NCBI GenBank assembly: GCA_024709225.1
Contig: JANJXC010000065.1
Span: 1 to 64,000, forward strand
Source: Gammaproteobacteria bacterium
GTDB lineage: Bacteria > Pseudomonadota > Gammaproteobacteria > Thiohalomonadales > Thiohalomonadaceae
Length of the DNA stretch: 64,000 nt
Direction of reading: 5' to 3'
Shown in pieces: positions 34,352 through 47,411 of the stretch (position 1 is the first letter of the stretch; each line of letters begins with the position of its first letter). The notes under the pieces were generated by a model. That model worked only from the letters and a program-made list of their open reading frames with translations, ran no database searches and was not told the DNA's origin. The translations under genes were made by a program, and so were the position numbers.

Positions 34352-36022
34352 TCAATCCCGCGGCCAGGCAAACAGCCACAGCACCGCACCGGCCAGGCCC
34401 AGGGCCCAGGACGCAACGGGGGCCTCACCGAGCATGCGCGGGGCGTAGCCGTCCAGGCCGAGCAGCACCGCGGCGCTGACGATGAGCGCGGAGCCGACGA
34501 TGGCGGCGAAGCTGCGCCGGTTGGCCTGGCGCATCTCCTCGCGCAGCAGCTGCAGCTCTTCGGTGCTGCCCTGCAGCTGCAGGGTGCCGTTGCGGGCGCG
34601 CTGCAGCACGTCGTGAATCAGCTGCGGTACCTCGGGCAGGCTCTCGCCCCAGCTGGGGATATTGTTCTTGATGCGGTTGAGGAAGGAGCGCGGCCCCACC
34701 TGCTCGCTCATCCAGCGCTCCAGGAACGGTTTCGCGGTGGACCACAGGTTGAGCTGCGGGTCGATCTGCCGGCCCAGGCCCTCGATGTTGAGCAGGGTCT
34801 TCTGCAACAGCACCAGCTGCGGCTGCACCTCCATGTTGAAGCGGCGCGCGGTCTGGAACAGGCGCAGCAGCAGGTGGCCGAAGGAGATTTCCGCAAAGGG
34901 GCGCTCGAAGATCGGCTCGCACACGGTGCGGATCGCCGCCTCGAACTCGTCCACGCGGGTGCCGGCCGGTACCCAGCGCGACTCCACATGCAGCACGGCG
35001 ACGCGGTTGTAGTCGCGCTTGAAGAAGGCGAGCAGGTTCTCCGCCAGATAGCGCTGATCCTCGCTGCTGAGGGAACCGACGATGCCGAAATCCACCGCGA
35101 TGTAGCGTCCGCTCGGCTCGACGAAGATGTTGCCGGGATGCATGTCGGCGTGGAAGAAGTTGTGGCGAAACACCTGGGTGAAGAAGATCTCCACGCCGCG
35201 CTCGGCCAGCGCCTTCATGTCGACGCCGGCGGCACGCACCGCGTCCATGTTGGCGATGGGGATGCCATAGACGCGCTCCATCACCATCACGTTGCGGCGG
35301 CACAGCGGCCAGTGCACCTCCGGTATGTACAGCTGCGACGAGTCGGCGAAGTTGCGCCGGATCTGCGAGGCATTGGCCGCCTCGCGCATCAGGTCCAGCT
35401 CGTCGAGGATGGTGCGCTCGAACTCGGCCACCACCTCGCGCGGGCGCAGGCGGCGGCCGTCGGCCCAGAACTGCTCCATCTTCTCGGCGATGATGTACAT
35501 CAGGCTGATGTCGCGCCGGATCACCGGGGCGATATCAGGGCGCAACACCTTCACCACCACCTCGCGGCCATCCTGGAGGCGTGCGGCATGCACCTGGGCG
35601 ATGGAGGCGGAGGCCATCGGCGTTTCGTCGAAGGCGGCAAACACCTCATCGGTGGACTGGCGGTAGGCCTTCTCGACGATGGCGCGCGCCTGCGCGCCGG
35701 GGAACGGCGGCACCCGATCCTGCAGGCGCGCCAGCTCCAGGGCGATGTCGTCGGGCAGCAGGTCGCGGCGGGTGGAGAGGATCTGGCCGAACTTGACGAA
35801 GATCGGGCCGAGGTCTTCCAGGGCGCGGCGGATGCGCTCGCCGCGCGGGGCGTGGCGGCGGAACCAGTTCCACCACATGAACACACGCAGGAAGCGCAGC
35901 GGACGGAACAGATGGGTGGCCAGGATCAGATCATCCAGCCCATGCCGCGCCAAGACCCAGCTGATGTAGAGCAGGCGCAGCGCCTGACCCGGACGTAGTA
36001 ACACGTTATTGCCCCTTGCCAA
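34352..36022 (-). CDS. ubiB: ubiquinone biosynthesis regulatory kinase-like protein UbiB
   Basis: This 556-residue UbiB/ADCK-family protein kinase-like ATPase supports ubiquinone synthesis. The KxGQ motif is KFGQ at 77-80, followed by the Ala-rich loop [11 protein letters not shown], a catalytic-loop-like [10 protein letters not shown] and the metal-binding DFG (VDFGIVG). Two C-terminal membrane helices follow ([20 protein letters not shown] and [15 protein letters not shown]). It is downstream of ubiJ with a GGATGGGT-class repeat between. Confidence 0.96.
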   Translation of the reverse strand: MARGNNVLLRPGQALRLLYISWVLARHGLDDLILATHLFRPLRFLRVFMWWNWFRRHAPRGERIRRALEDLGPIFVKFGQILSTRRDLLPDDIALELARLQDRVPPFPGAQARAIVEKAYRQSTDEVFAAFDETPMASASIAQVHAARLQDGREVVVKVLRPDIAPVIRRDISLMYIIAEKMEQFWADGRRLRPREVVAEFERTILDELDLMREAANASQIRRNFADSSQLYIPEVHWPLCRRNVMVMERVYGIPIANMDAVRAAGVDMKALAERGVEIFFTQVFRHNFFHADMHPGNIFVEPSGRYIAVDFGIVGSLSSEDQRYLAENLLAFFKRDYNRVAVLHVESRWVPAGTRVDEFEAAIRTVCEPIFERPFAEISFGHLLLRLFQTARRFNMEVQPQLVLLQKTLLNIEGLGRQIDPQLNLWSTAKPFLERWMSEQVGPRSFLNRIKNNIPSWGESLPEVPQLIHDVLQRARNGTLQLQGSTEELQLLREEMRQANRRSFAAIVGSALIVSAAVLLGLDGYAPRMLGEAPVASWALGLAGAVLWLFAWPRD

Positions 36023-36040
36023 TCAGGCTGCTCTGCCTGA

Positions 36041-36118
36041 AGTAGGATGGGTGGAGCACAGCGCAACCCATCATGCCCTTATCAAGGGATGGGCTTCACT
36101 GCGTTCCACCCATCCTGC
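36041..36118. repeat. GGATGGGTGGAGC-class inverted-arm repeat between ubiJ and ubiB
   Basis: GTAGGATGGGTGGAGCACAG then CGCAACCCATC faces GATGGGCTTCACTGCGTTCC then ACCCATCCTGC. The central loop TGCCCTTATCAAGG is itself partly palindromic. It sits inside the ubiE-ubiJ-ubiB cluster. Confidence 0.9.
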
Positions 36119-36128
36119 ATTTGATTAA

Positions 36129-36755
36129 TTATTGTTTGCCGAACCGTTGTTCCAGCCGGCGCAGCCGCGCCTCCAGCCGGTCCACGGCGCTGCGCAGGCC
36201 ATCGACGCCGGCGAGGAACTCGTCCACCTCCCAGCGCGGCGGCACGTCGCGCCGCTCCTCCTGCACATAGTCGGCGAAGTCACGCTCCAGATTGCCGGCA
36301 GCCTGTGCGCCCCAGCGCAGCAAGCCACGCACCATATTGCCGATCTGATGCGCCGCCACGTCGCCGGTGAGGCGCGACAGGTGCTCCTCCCAGTCGATGT
36401 CGAGGCCGCCGAGGATCCGCTGCATGCGCTGCCCCAGCTCCACATCGCCCTCGATCTTCACCGCGCCGGAGAACAGGCCCTCGCCGGGCTTGCCGCGGTT
36501 GAGGCGCAACAGGGCCAGCGGCGTGCCGCGCAGTCGCGTCTGTGGCACCCCCTCGTAGTGTCCCATCAGGCGCAGGCCATCGGCACCGGGCAGCAGAAAC
36601 AGGGTGACCTCCGGCCCCTGCAGGTCGACGGCGATCACCTTGCCCTCCAGCGCCCCCAGCCGCGTCCGGGTTTCCGGGTCCATGGCGAGCGCCGTGTTGA
36701 TCGCCGCCTCCAGCACAGCCAGTCCCGCCTGCGGCAGCAGGGTCACGCGGCTCAT
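36129..36755 (-). CDS. ubiJ: ubiquinone biosynthesis accessory factor UbiJ (SCP2 domain)
   Basis: This 208-residue protein has an N-terminal SCP2-like lipid-binding domain (LAVDLQGPEVTLFLLPGADG-like core, TPLALLRL) and a C-terminal coiled coil (EVDEFLAGVDGLRSAVDRLE). It is the scaffold of the aerobic Ubi complex. Its ATG overlaps the RDD gene stop. UbiT, elsewhere in the window, is the anaerobic counterpart. Confidence 0.93.
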   Translation of the reverse strand: MSRVTLLPQAGLAVLEAAINTALAMDPETRTRLGALEGKVIAVDLQGPEVTLFLLPGADGLRLMGHYEGVPQTRLRGTPLALLRLNRGKPGEGLFSGAVKIEGDVELGQRMQRILGGLDIDWEEHLSRLTGDVAAHQIGNMVRGLLRWGAQAAGNLERDFADYVQEERRDVPPRWEVDEFLAGVDGLRSAVDRLEARLRRLEQRFGKQ

Positions 36756-37234
36756 TGCGCCTCCTCCATCAATCGCTGCAGGGACTTCTCCGACTCATCC
36801 GCCGGCAGGTACAGCACCACCGTTTTGGCAATGAGGTCATGAAATCCCTGCCTGCGCCTGTCCCGGAGTATCCACAGAAACCCCAAGCCCAGCGGCAGGA
36901 TGGAGGCGAGATAGGCGAAGTAGCGGATCACGGCCTGCCTGACGGTGAGGGCGCCCAGGGTTGCGGCGTCCACCACCACGCAGTCCAGCAGGCGCTTGCC
37001 CGGCGTGCCGCGGAACTTCACCCACAGCAGCACCGCCATGAGCAGCGGCAGCACCTGATTGATCATGAAATCACCCACGCCGGCGTAGCTGAAGGCCGGG
37101 CGCGCCGCGGTGAAATAGGCGGCGCCGTACAGCACATAGAGCAGCGGCGTAATCACCGCCAGCAGGATCACCGTGTCGATGAGGGTGGCGCCGACGCGGC
37201 GCCAGAACCCGGCATACTGCGGCTGCGCGTTCAT
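36752..37234 (-). CDS. RDD family membrane protein
   Basis: This 160-residue protein has three hydrophobic segments and the RDD-family pattern (AGFWRRVGATLIDTVILLAV, GTPGKRLLDCVVVDA). RDD proteins have been proposed as transporters; function here is unknown. It is inserted between ubiE and ubiJ, overlapping the latter by 4 bases, so it is co-translated with a ubiquinone gene. It may simply ride in the operon. Confidence 0.88.
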   Translation of the reverse strand: MNAQPQYAGFWRRVGATLIDTVILLAVITPLLYVLYGAAYFTAARPAFSYAGVGDFMINQVLPLLMAVLLWVKFRGTPGKRLLDCVVVDAATLGALTVRQAVIRYFAYLASILPLGLGFLWILRDRRRQGFHDLIAKTVVLYLPADESEKSLQRLMEEAQ

Positions 37235-37247
37235 CGTGGTGTGCAGA

Positions 37248-37997
37248 CTAGGCCTTGAAACCGCGGTGCAGCGCGACGATGCCGCCGGACAGATTGAAGA
37301 ACTCTACGCGATCGAAGCCGGCGTTCTCCATCATGCCCTTGAGCGTTTCCTGATCCGGGTGCATGCGAATGGACTCGGCCAGGTAGCGGTAGCTCTCGGA
37401 GTCGCCGGCGATGATCTTGCCCATCATGGGCAGCATGGTGAAGGAATACAGGTCGTACAGCGGCGACAGCCCCGGCACCGCCGGCTTGGAGAATTCCAGC
37501 ACCAGCAGACGCCCGCCCGGCTTCAGGACGCGGTGCATGGAGGCCAGCGCCTTGTCCTTGTCGGTGTCGTTGCGCAGGCCGAAGGCGATGGTGATGAGGT
37601 CGAAGTGGTTGTCGGGGAAGGGCAGGCACTCGGCGTTGACCTGGGCATACTCGACGTTGCCGACGATGCCCTCATCCACCAGGCGCTTGCGGCCCACTTC
37701 CAGCATGGAGGCGTTGATGTCGGCCAGCACCACCTGGCCGGTGGGGCCGACGATGCGCGAGAACTTCATCGCCAGGTCGCCGGTGCCGCCGGCCAGGTCC
37801 AGCACACGCTGGCCGGCACGCACACCGCTCATCTCCACCGTGTAGCGCTTCCACAGACGATGGATGCCGAACGACATCATGTCGTTCATCATGTCGTATT
37901 TGGAGGCGACGGAGTGGAACACGTCCGCCACCAGGTGGACCTTCTCTTCCACCGCCACCTGTTTGTACCCGAAGTGGGTGGTGTCGCGTTCGCTCAT
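37248..37997 (-). CDS. ubiE: ubiquinone/menaquinone C-methyltransferase UbiE
   Basis: This SAM-dependent C2 methyltransferase of ubiquinone synthesis is 249 residues. It has the family N-terminus [20 protein letters not shown], the motif [15 protein letters not shown], the SAM site [16 protein letters not shown] and [13 protein letters not shown]. It is the first of ubiE-RDD-ubiJ-ubiB. Only 26 bases separate it from the DUF971 gene upstream. Confidence 0.96.
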   Translation of the reverse strand: MSERDTTHFGYKQVAVEEKVHLVADVFHSVASKYDMMNDMMSFGIHRLWKRYTVEMSGVRAGQRVLDLAGGTGDLAMKFSRIVGPTGQVVLADINASMLEVGRKRLVDEGIVGNVEYAQVNAECLPFPDNHFDLITIAFGLRNDTDKDKALASMHRVLKPGGRLLVLEFSKPAVPGLSPLYDLYSFTMLPMMGKIIAGDSESYRYLAESIRMHPDQETLKGMMENAGFDRVEFFNLSGGIVALHRGFKA

Positions 37998-38023
37998 CTC
38001 AAACTCCGTCGTGTTGAATGGCC

Positions 38024-38401
38024 TTATGCCTGGTGGGCCGGGGTCTTGCGCTGCTGGCCGGCGGCCGCCAAACGTTCGAGATAGTCCTGCCAGTTCTTCT
38101 CGTAATTGACCCCGAGGTCGTACAGGGTATCCCAGGCGTAGATGCCGGTGTTATGACCATCATCAAAGTGGGGCTGGATGGCATAGCTGCCCACCTGCTC
38201 GATCTGCTCGATGTTCACGTCTTCCTTGCCCACCTGCAGGGTCTCCTGGCCGGGACCGTGACCGCGCACCTCGGCAGAGGGGGAGAACACACGCAGATAT
38301 TCGGTGGGCAGCTGGAAACGCTGGCCGTCGGAATAGGCGATCTCCAGCACATGCTTGGCCTTGTGCAGGGTGATTTCGGTGGGAATGGGTTTTTCGTTCA
38401 T
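38024..38401 (-). CDS. DUF971 (gamma-butyrobetaine hydroxylase-like N-terminal domain) protein
   Basis: This 125-residue single-domain protein matches DUF971 ([34 protein letters not shown], then [20 protein letters not shown]). The domain is found alone in bacteria next to hslVU and at the N-terminus of eukaryotic gamma-butyrobetaine hydroxylases and Fe-S factors. It may be linked to Fe-S handling; this is uncertain. It lies between hslU and ubiE as in Pseudomonas. Confidence 0.9.
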   Translation of the reverse strand: MNEKPIPTEITLHKAKHVLEIAYSDGQRFQLPTEYLRVFSPSAEVRGHGPGQETLQVGKEDVNIEQIEQVGSYAIQPHFDDGHNTGIYAWDTLYDLGVNYEKNWQDYLERLAAAGQQRKTPAHQA

Positions 38402-38411
38402 GGTTTGACCT

Positions 38412-38534
38412 CAAAGTTGCAAGTGACAAGTTACAAGTGGCAAGAAAAGAACAAGATGGAGGCACCGGCACGGCCATTCAATGAGTACGGGCTCCTGTTT
38501 GACTTGCCACTTGTCACTAGCAACTTGCCACTTC
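38412..38534. repeat. AAGTGACAAG-class inverted-arm repeat after hslU
   Basis: AAGTTGCAAGTGACAAGTTA then CAAGTGGCAAG faces CTTGCCACTTGTCACTAGCA then ACTTGCCACTTCC. The spacer of about 60 bases has no gene. It lies between hslU and the DUF971 gene. Confidence 0.9.
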
Positions 38535-38535
38535 C

Positions 38536-39861
<1,326 letters not shown>

Positions 39862-39890
39862 CTAGTGTTTCCCAAATTCTCAAATCCCAA

Positions 39891-39967
39891 AATCCGCCGC
39901 GGAGACGCGGAGGGAATCCAGATAACAAGTCATGGTCTTCATACACTCTGCGTCTCCGCGGCAGGTG
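39891..39967. repeat. GCAGAGACGCGGAG-class inverted-arm repeat between hslV and hslU
   Basis: ATCCGCCGCGGAGACGCGGA then GG faces CTCTGCGTCTCCGCGGCAGG. It splits the hslVU operon, whose two genes are usually almost contiguous. Confidence 0.9.
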
Positions 39968-39974
39968 TTTGCCT

Positions 39975-40514
39975 TTACGCCCCAAGTTCCTCGATGGTGA
40001 GGTTGCCGTTGGTGTAGATGCAGATGCCGGCGGCGATGCCGAGCGCCTTTTCGACGATGCTGCGCGCATCCAGCTCGGTGTTCTGGTACAGGGCCAGGGC
40101 GGCGGACTGGGCGAAGGGACCGCCGGAGCCGATGGCGATGAGGTCGTGCTCGGGCTCGATGACGTCGCCATTGCCGGTGATCATCAGGGTCGCCGTGGTA
40201 TCGGCGACGATGAGCAGGGCCTCCAGGCGGCGCAGCACGCGGTCGGTGCGCCAGTCCTTGGCCATCTCCACCGCGGCGCGGGTGAGATTGCCCTGGTGTT
40301 TTTCCAGCTTGCCCTCGAAGCGCTCGAACAGGGTGAAGGCGTCGGCAGTGCCGCCGGCAAAGCCGGCCAGGACGCGGTCCTTGTACAGGCGGCGCACCTT
40401 GCGCGCGTTGCCCTTCATCACCGTGTTGCCGAGGGTGACCTGGCCGTCGCCGCCGATGACCACCTTGCCATGGCGACGCACCACCATCCTGGCGGTGCCG
40501 CGATACTGTTCCAA
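39975..40514 (-). CDS. hslV: ATP-dependent protease peptidase subunit HslV
   Basis: This proteasome-like peptidase is 179 residues. The catalytic Thr is Thr7 after a short propeptide (MEQYRG), followed by [40 protein letters not shown] and [12 protein letters not shown]. The residues just after Thr7 (ARM) differ from the common TIVSV, but the nucleophile, the basic RR and GDGQ are kept. An AAGGGAG-like site precedes the ATG. Expression is often heat-shock controlled; I see no clear sigma-32 box. Confidence 0.96.
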   Translation of the reverse strand: MEQYRGTARMVVRRHGKVVIGGDGQVTLGNTVMKGNARKVRRLYKDRVLAGFAGGTADAFTLFERFEGKLEKHQGNLTRAAVEMAKDWRTDRVLRRLEALLIVADTTATLMITGNGDVIEPEHDLIAIGSGGPFAQSAALALYQNTELDARSIVEKALGIAAGICIYTNGNLTIEELGA

Positions 40515-40602
40515 AGGGAGTCCTCCGCAGAAATGGCGCTATGGTACACGATTACGGCGCCCCCCGGCCGCAGCCGGGGGACCGTCGCAGGGGCCTGCGG
40601 GT

Positions 40603-41292
40603 CTACTGTGCGGGCTCGGGCTTCTTGCCGTTGACCACCTGCTCCATCAGCGCCTGGTTGCGCTCCTCCAGCCGGGCGATGAGGCCATCGATGCCCACCT
40701 GGGTGATCTCCTGGGCAAAGGAGGTGCGGTAGTTGGTGACCAGGCTGACGCCCTCCACGGTGACGTCGTAGACCTTCCAGTCACCATCGCGGTTGTGCAC
40801 GGCGAACAGCACCTGCACCACCTTGCCGTCATCCAGATGCACCTCGGAGCGCACCGTGGTGGTGCTGCCCTCGGCCGGGCGCCCGGGCAGGAAGGTGATC
40901 AGCTCGTCGTTGCGCGCCAGCAGGTCGTCCAGTTGCTTGGGGTCTTCCAGCAGGGCGGCGGTATAGAAACGCACCATCATCACGCGGAAGGCGGCGATGA
41001 AGCGCTCGCGCTGCGCCGCCGTGGCCTGGCGCCAGTACTTGCCCAGCACCCAGCCGGACATGCGCGGGAAGTCCACATGGGGACCCAAGACCCGGTCCAC
41101 CAGGTCGAACATGTGCTGCGGCCGCTCGCGCACCGCATCGCGTTCGCGCTTGAGGGTCTCGATCATGCGCTGGCTGACCTCGGTCATCAGCACCTCCGGC
41201 GCCTGCGGCACACTGGCCGCCCCCGCCTTGGCACCCAGCAGCAGGCCCAGCGCCAGCAGCAGCATCCACAGCGGCTTGCGTGACAGAATCAT
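40603..41292 (-). CDS. MlaC/Ttg2-family periplasmic lipid-binding protein
   Basis: This 229-residue secreted protein has a signal peptide (LWMLLLALGLLLGAKAGAA) and the MlaC/toluene-tolerance fold (RFIAAFRVMMVRFYTAALLE, NYRTSFAQEITQVGIDGLIA). MlaC shuttles phospholipids between membranes. No mlaF/E/D/B genes are adjacent, so this is an orphan copy. GAGGGAG precedes the ATG at 41292; the upstream frame is antisense to trhP. Confidence 0.88.
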   Translation of the reverse strand: MILSRKPLWMLLLALGLLLGAKAGAASVPQAPEVLMTEVSQRMIETLKRERDAVRERPQHMFDLVDRVLGPHVDFPRMSGWVLGKYWRQATAAQRERFIAAFRVMMVRFYTAALLEDPKQLDDLLARNDELITFLPGRPAEGSTTTVRSEVHLDDGKVVQVLFAVHNRDGDWKVYDVTVEGVSLVTNYRTSFAQEITQVGIDGLIARLEERNQALMEQVVNGKKPEPAQ

Positions 41293-41403
41293 GGTGTACT
41301 CCCTCGTATCTTGTAGGTCTTTTGAATGCGCAGATTGTCGCCCATCGGCACCGGGCGGGCAATCAGGGGTAGAATAGCCGCCCGTTGACCTTCCGCACAC
41401 CAG

Positions 41404-42681
41404 ATGAAAGCACCCGAACTCCTCGCCCCCGCCGGCAGCCTGCGCCACCTGCGCATGGCCTTCGCCTATGGCGCCGACGCCGTCTACGCCGGCCTGCCGC
41501 GCTACTCCCTGCGCGTGCGCAACAACGACTTCGACCTGGACAACCTGGCCATCGGCATCCAGGAGGCCCATGCCCAGGGCAAGCAGTTCTTCCTCGCCAG
41601 CAACGTCATGCCGCACAACGCCAAGGTGCAGACCTTCATGGCCGACATGGAGCCGGTCATCGCCCTCCAGCCCGATGCCCTGATCATGGCCGACCCGGGC
41701 CTGATCCTGATGGTGCGCGAACGCTGGCCGGAGATGCCCGTCCACCTGTCGGTGCAGGCCAACACCGTCAACTATGCCGACGTGCGCTTCTGGCAGCGGC
41801 AGGGCATCGTGCGCGTGATCCTGTCACGCGAGCTGTCGCTGGACGAGGTGGCGGAGATCCGCCAGCAGTGCCCGGATATGGAGCTGGAGGTGTTCGTGCA
41901 CGGCGCCCTGTGCATCGCCTATTCCGGCCGCTGCCTGCTGTCCGGCTACTTCAACCACCGTGACCCCAACCAGGGCACCTGCACCAACTCCTGCCGCTGG
42001 GACTATCAGGTGCACGATGCGGTCACCGATGCGAGCGGAGACGTGCGCCGTGCCGAGGCGCAGAAGGTCTATCTGCTGGAACAGCGCGAACATGCCGGCG
42101 AGCTGATGCCCATCGAGGAAGACGAGCACGGCACCTACATCATGAACTCCAAAGACCTGCGCGCGGTGGAGCACATCGCCGAACTGGTGCGCATCGGCGT
42201 CGACTCGCTGAAGATCGAGGGCCGCACCAAGTCGCCCTACTACATCGCCCGCACCACCCAGGCCTACCGCCAGGCCATCGACGACGCCGTCGCCGGCCGC
42301 CCCTTCGATACGCGCCTGCTGGTGGAGCTGGAGAACCTCGCCAACCGTGGCTACACCGACGGCTTCTACGTGCGCCACCACACCCAGGACTACCAGAACT
42401 ACATGAAGGGGGTCTCCAGCGGCGAGAGGCAGCAGTACGTCGGCGAGGTGGACGGCTACGACGCCGCCACGGGGCTGGCCGAGATCGACGTCAAGAACAA
42501 GATTTGCGTCGGCGACCGCCTGGAACTGATCACCCCGCAGGGCAACCGCAGGTTCGTGCTGGAACGGATGGAAGGCCGCAACGGCGCGGCGCTGGACGAG
42601 GCACCCGGCGGCGGCCACCGCGTGCGCATCCCGCTGCCGGCGGGCGACTACCGCTATGCCTTGCTGGCGAAGGAACTATAA
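41404..42681 (+). CDS. trhP: tRNA 5-hydroxyuridine synthase TrhP (YegQ, U32 family)
   Basis: This 425-residue U32 protein matches E. coli YegQ/TrhP, which makes 5-hydroxyuridine at the wobble base of certain tRNAs using prephenate. The N-terminus is APELLAPAGSLRHLRMAFAY. Cysteines for the Fe-S cluster are in HGALCIAYSGRCLL and GTCTNSCRW, with a conserved SLKIEGRTKSPYYIA further on. It is the third U32 protein in the window with UbiU and UbiV, but clearly a different subfamily. Confidence 0.92.
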   Translation: MKAPELLAPAGSLRHLRMAFAYGADAVYAGLPRYSLRVRNNDFDLDNLAIGIQEAHAQGKQFFLASNVMPHNAKVQTFMADMEPVIALQPDALIMADPGLILMVRERWPEMPVHLSVQANTVNYADVRFWQRQGIVRVILSRELSLDEVAEIRQQCPDMELEVFVHGALCIAYSGRCLLSGYFNHRDPNQGTCTNSCRWDYQVHDAVTDASGDVRRAEAQKVYLLEQREHAGELMPIEEDEHGTYIMNSKDLRAVEHIAELVRIGVDSLKIEGRTKSPYYIARTTQAYRQAIDDAVAGRPFDTRLLVELENLANRGYTDGFYVRHHTQDYQNYMKGVSSGERQQYVGEVDGYDAATGLAEIDVKNKICVGDRLELITPQGNRRFVLERMEGRNGAALDEAPGGGHRVRIPLPAGDYRYALLAKEL

Positions 42682-42687
42682 AGCGGG

Positions 42688-42777
42688 TTCAAGATTCAAG
42701 ATTCAAGATTCAAGATTCAAGATTCAACAAAAAGCTGCCCGGGATTCGTGTAACTTTAAACCTTGAACGTTGAACGA
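42688..42777. repeat. TTCAAGA heptamer array with a weak inverted arm
   Basis: TTCAAGA is repeated almost six times in exact tandem from 42688, followed after about 35 bases by the imperfect inverted arm CCTTGAACGTTGAACG. It is between two convergent stops. The array is much more regular than the other classes. Confidence 0.85.
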
Positions 42778-42781
42778 TTTT

Positions 42782-45163
<2,382 letters not shown>

Positions 45164-45164
45164 A

Positions 45165-45250
45165 TACAAGATTCAAGATACAAGAGGAAAAAAATAGCTG
45201 CGCGCAGCCCGCACCCTCCCTTGTATCTTTGCTCTTTCCTCTTTCCACTT
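45165..45250. repeat. AGATACAAG-class inverted-arm repeat after hemB
   Basis: ATACAAGATTCAAGATACAA then GAGGAAA faces CCTTGTATCTTTGCTCTTTC then CTCTTTCC. It begins 2 bases after the hemB stop, between two same-strand genes. Confidence 0.88.
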
Positions 45251-45266
45251 TAGCAAGAGACTAATC

Positions 45267-45947
45267 ATGTCCCCCAAAAGCTTCGTCTTCAGCATGTTCG
45301 GCTCATCGCCGGTCAGCCCCCTGCAACAGCACATGGCCAAGGTCCAGGTCTGTGTGCAGGAAGTGATTCCGTTCCTGGAGGCGGCCCTGGCCCAGGACTG
45401 GACCCGCGCCCGCGAGGTGCAGAAGCGCATCGCCGTGCTGGAAGGCGAGGCCGATGCCCTGAAGAAGGAGCTGCGCCTGCACCTGCCGCGCGGCTGGATG
45501 ATGCCGGTATCGCGCCGTGACCTGCTGGAGGCGCTGCGCATGCAGGACAAGATCGCCAACAAGACCAAGGACATCGCTGGCCTGATCATCGGCCGCCGCA
45601 TGGTGTTCCCGCCCGAAATCGCCGCCAAGCTGCTGGAGTTCGCCCGCCGCTGCATCGATGCCACCGCCCAGGCGCAGCTGGCCATCAACGAGCTGGACGA
45701 ACTGGTGGAGACCGGCTTCCGCGGCCACGAGGTGGAACTGGTGGAAAAGATGATTACCGAACTGGATGCCATCGAGGCGGACACCGACACCCTGCAGGTG
45801 GAGGTGCGCGACCTGCTGTTCGCCCGGGAGAAGGAACTCTACGCCGTCGACGTGATGTTCATGTACAACGTCATCGACTGGATCGGCGACCTCGGCGACC
45901 TGGCCCAGCGCGTGGGCAGCCGCCTGCTGATGATGCTGGCACGCTAG
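45267..45947 (+). CDS. PhoU-like DUF47 family protein (TIGR00153)
   Basis: This 226-residue all-helical protein of the DUF47/PhoU-related family starts KSFVFSMFGSSPVSPLQQHM and continues EVIPFLEAALAQDWTRA. Such proteins are encoded next to Pit phosphate transporters and are thought to regulate them. The Pit gene follows after 12 bases, which supports that reading. Confidence 0.92.
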   Translation: MSPKSFVFSMFGSSPVSPLQQHMAKVQVCVQEVIPFLEAALAQDWTRAREVQKRIAVLEGEADALKKELRLHLPRGWMMPVSRRDLLEALRMQDKIANKTKDIAGLIIGRRMVFPPEIAAKLLEFARRCIDATAQAQLAINELDELVETGFRGHEVELVEKMITELDAIEADTDTLQVEVRDLLFAREKELYAVDVMFMYNVIDWIGDLGDLAQRVGSRLLMMLAR

Positions 45948-45959
45948 GGAGGGCGCACG

Positions 45960-47213
45960 ATGGAATACGCAACGATCTATATCGTGCTGGCGGTTGCCTT
46001 CGGCCTGTTCATGGCCTGGGGCGTGGGCGCCAACGACGTCGCCAACGCCATGGGCACCTCAGTGGGCTCCGGCGCCCTTACCGCGCGCCAGGCCATCGTC
46101 ATCGCCGCCATCTTCGAGTTCGCCGGTGCCTATCTGGCCGGCGGCGCCGTCACCGAAACCATCCGCAGCGGCATGATCGAGGCCAACCTGCTCGCCGGCC
46201 AGCCGGAGCTGCTGATCTATGGCATGCTGGCCTCGCTGCTCGCCGCCGCCATCTGGCTGCTGGTGGCCTCCCATTTCGGCTGGCCGGTATCCACCACCCA
46301 CTCCATCGTCGGCGCCATCGTCGGCTTTGCTGCCGTGGGCCTCGGCATGGAGGCGGTGAAATGGGACAAGATCGGCTCCATCGTGATGAGCTGGGTGATC
46401 TCCCCGGCCCTCGCCGGCGTCATCTCCTACTGGCTGTTCCAGAGCGTGCAGAAATTCATTCTCGACACCGAGAACCCGCTCAAGAACGCCAAGCGCTATG
46501 TTCCCGTCTACATCTTCCTGGTCGGCTTCATCGTCGCCCTGGTTACCCTGACCAAGGGCCTCAAGCATGTCGGCCTGCATATCTCCACCGCGGAAAGCTA
46601 TCTGTACGCGGTGATCCTTGGTGTGGCCACCATGCTGGTCGGCATCTATGCCATCTCGCGTCTGCGCTTCGATCCCCAGGCCGACCGGACGTTCCACTTC
46701 GCCAACGTGGAGAAGGTCTTCGGCGTGCTGATGATCGTCACCGCCTGCGCCATGGCCTTCGCCCACGGCTCCAACGATGTGGCCAATGCAGTCGGCCCGC
46801 TGGCGGCGGTGATCAGCGTGGTGCAAAGCGGCGGCGAGGTGGCGAGCAAGGCCGCCATGCCGGCCTGGGTGCTGCTGCTGGGCGGCATCGGCATCGTCTT
46901 CGGCCTCGCCACCTTCGGCTACAAGGTCATGGCCACCGTGGGCAGCGGCATCACCGAACTGACCCCGAGCCGCGGCTTCGCCGCCACCCTGGCCGCCGCG
47001 GCCACCGTGGTATTCGCCTCCGGCACCGGCCTGCCCATCTCCACCACCCACACCCTGGTCGGCGGCGTACTGGGCGTCGGTCTGGCCCGCGGCATCGCGG
47101 CGCTGAACATGGAGGTGGTGCGCACCATATTCCTGTCCTGGATCGTCACCCTGCCGGCCGGCGCCATCCTGGCCATCGTGTTCTTCTTCATGCTGAAGGG
47201 GATATTTGCCTAA
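45960..47213 (+). CDS. pit: inorganic phosphate transporter, PiT family
   Basis: This 417-residue inner-membrane permease has about ten helices and the duplicated PiT signature: GANDVANAMGTSVGSGAL near residue 24 and AHGSNDVANAVGPLAAVI near residue 265. GLPISTTHTLVGGVLGVG and the earlier WPVSTTHSIVGAIVG are the paired half-repeats. It imports metal-phosphate with protons. It forms an operon with the DUF47 gene. Confidence 0.95.
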   Translation: MEYATIYIVLAVAFGLFMAWGVGANDVANAMGTSVGSGALTARQAIVIAAIFEFAGAYLAGGAVTETIRSGMIEANLLAGQPELLIYGMLASLLAAAIWLLVASHFGWPVSTTHSIVGAIVGFAAVGLGMEAVKWDKIGSIVMSWVISPALAGVISYWLFQSVQKFILDTENPLKNAKRYVPVYIFLVGFIVALVTLTKGLKHVGLHISTAESYLYAVILGVATMLVGIYAISRLRFDPQADRTFHFANVEKVFGVLMIVTACAMAFAHGSNDVANAVGPLAAVISVVQSGGEVASKAAMPAWVLLLGGIGIVFGLATFGYKVMATVGSGITELTPSRGFAATLAAAATVVFASGTGLPISTTHTLVGGVLGVGLARGIAALNMEVVRTIFLSWIVTLPAGAILAIVFFFMLKGIFA

Positions 47214-47215
47214 AA

Positions 47216-47362
47216 CCCAGATACAGAACCCCAGATACAAGAGGAAAGAGACGAGATACAAGGGGAGGTGTGCGCGCTGCGCACCGTGATTTGAACTCAA
47301 AATCAACACGAGCGCAGCGAGTTCGTTCCCTTGTATCTTGTCACTTGTATCTTGTATCTGCT
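47216..47362. repeat. AGATACAAG-class inverted-arm repeat between pit and aroE
   Basis: CAGATACAGAACCCCAGATA then CAAGAGG and GAGATACAAGGG face CCCTTGTATCTTGTCACTTG then TATCTTGTATCTG. The spacer of about 70 bases holds small hairpins (GTGCGCGCTGCGCAC) but no gene. The right arm mixes AGATACAAG and AAGTGACAAG words, linking the two classes. Confidence 0.88.
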
Positions 47363-47411
47363 TTTGAGCGATGGCGCCTATCCCCTGCACCACCGATGAG
47401 AGATGCTTGCC

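Noticed and set aside
42688-42777. CRISPR or integron array
   Set aside because: It is a heptamer microsatellite without spacers or integrase.
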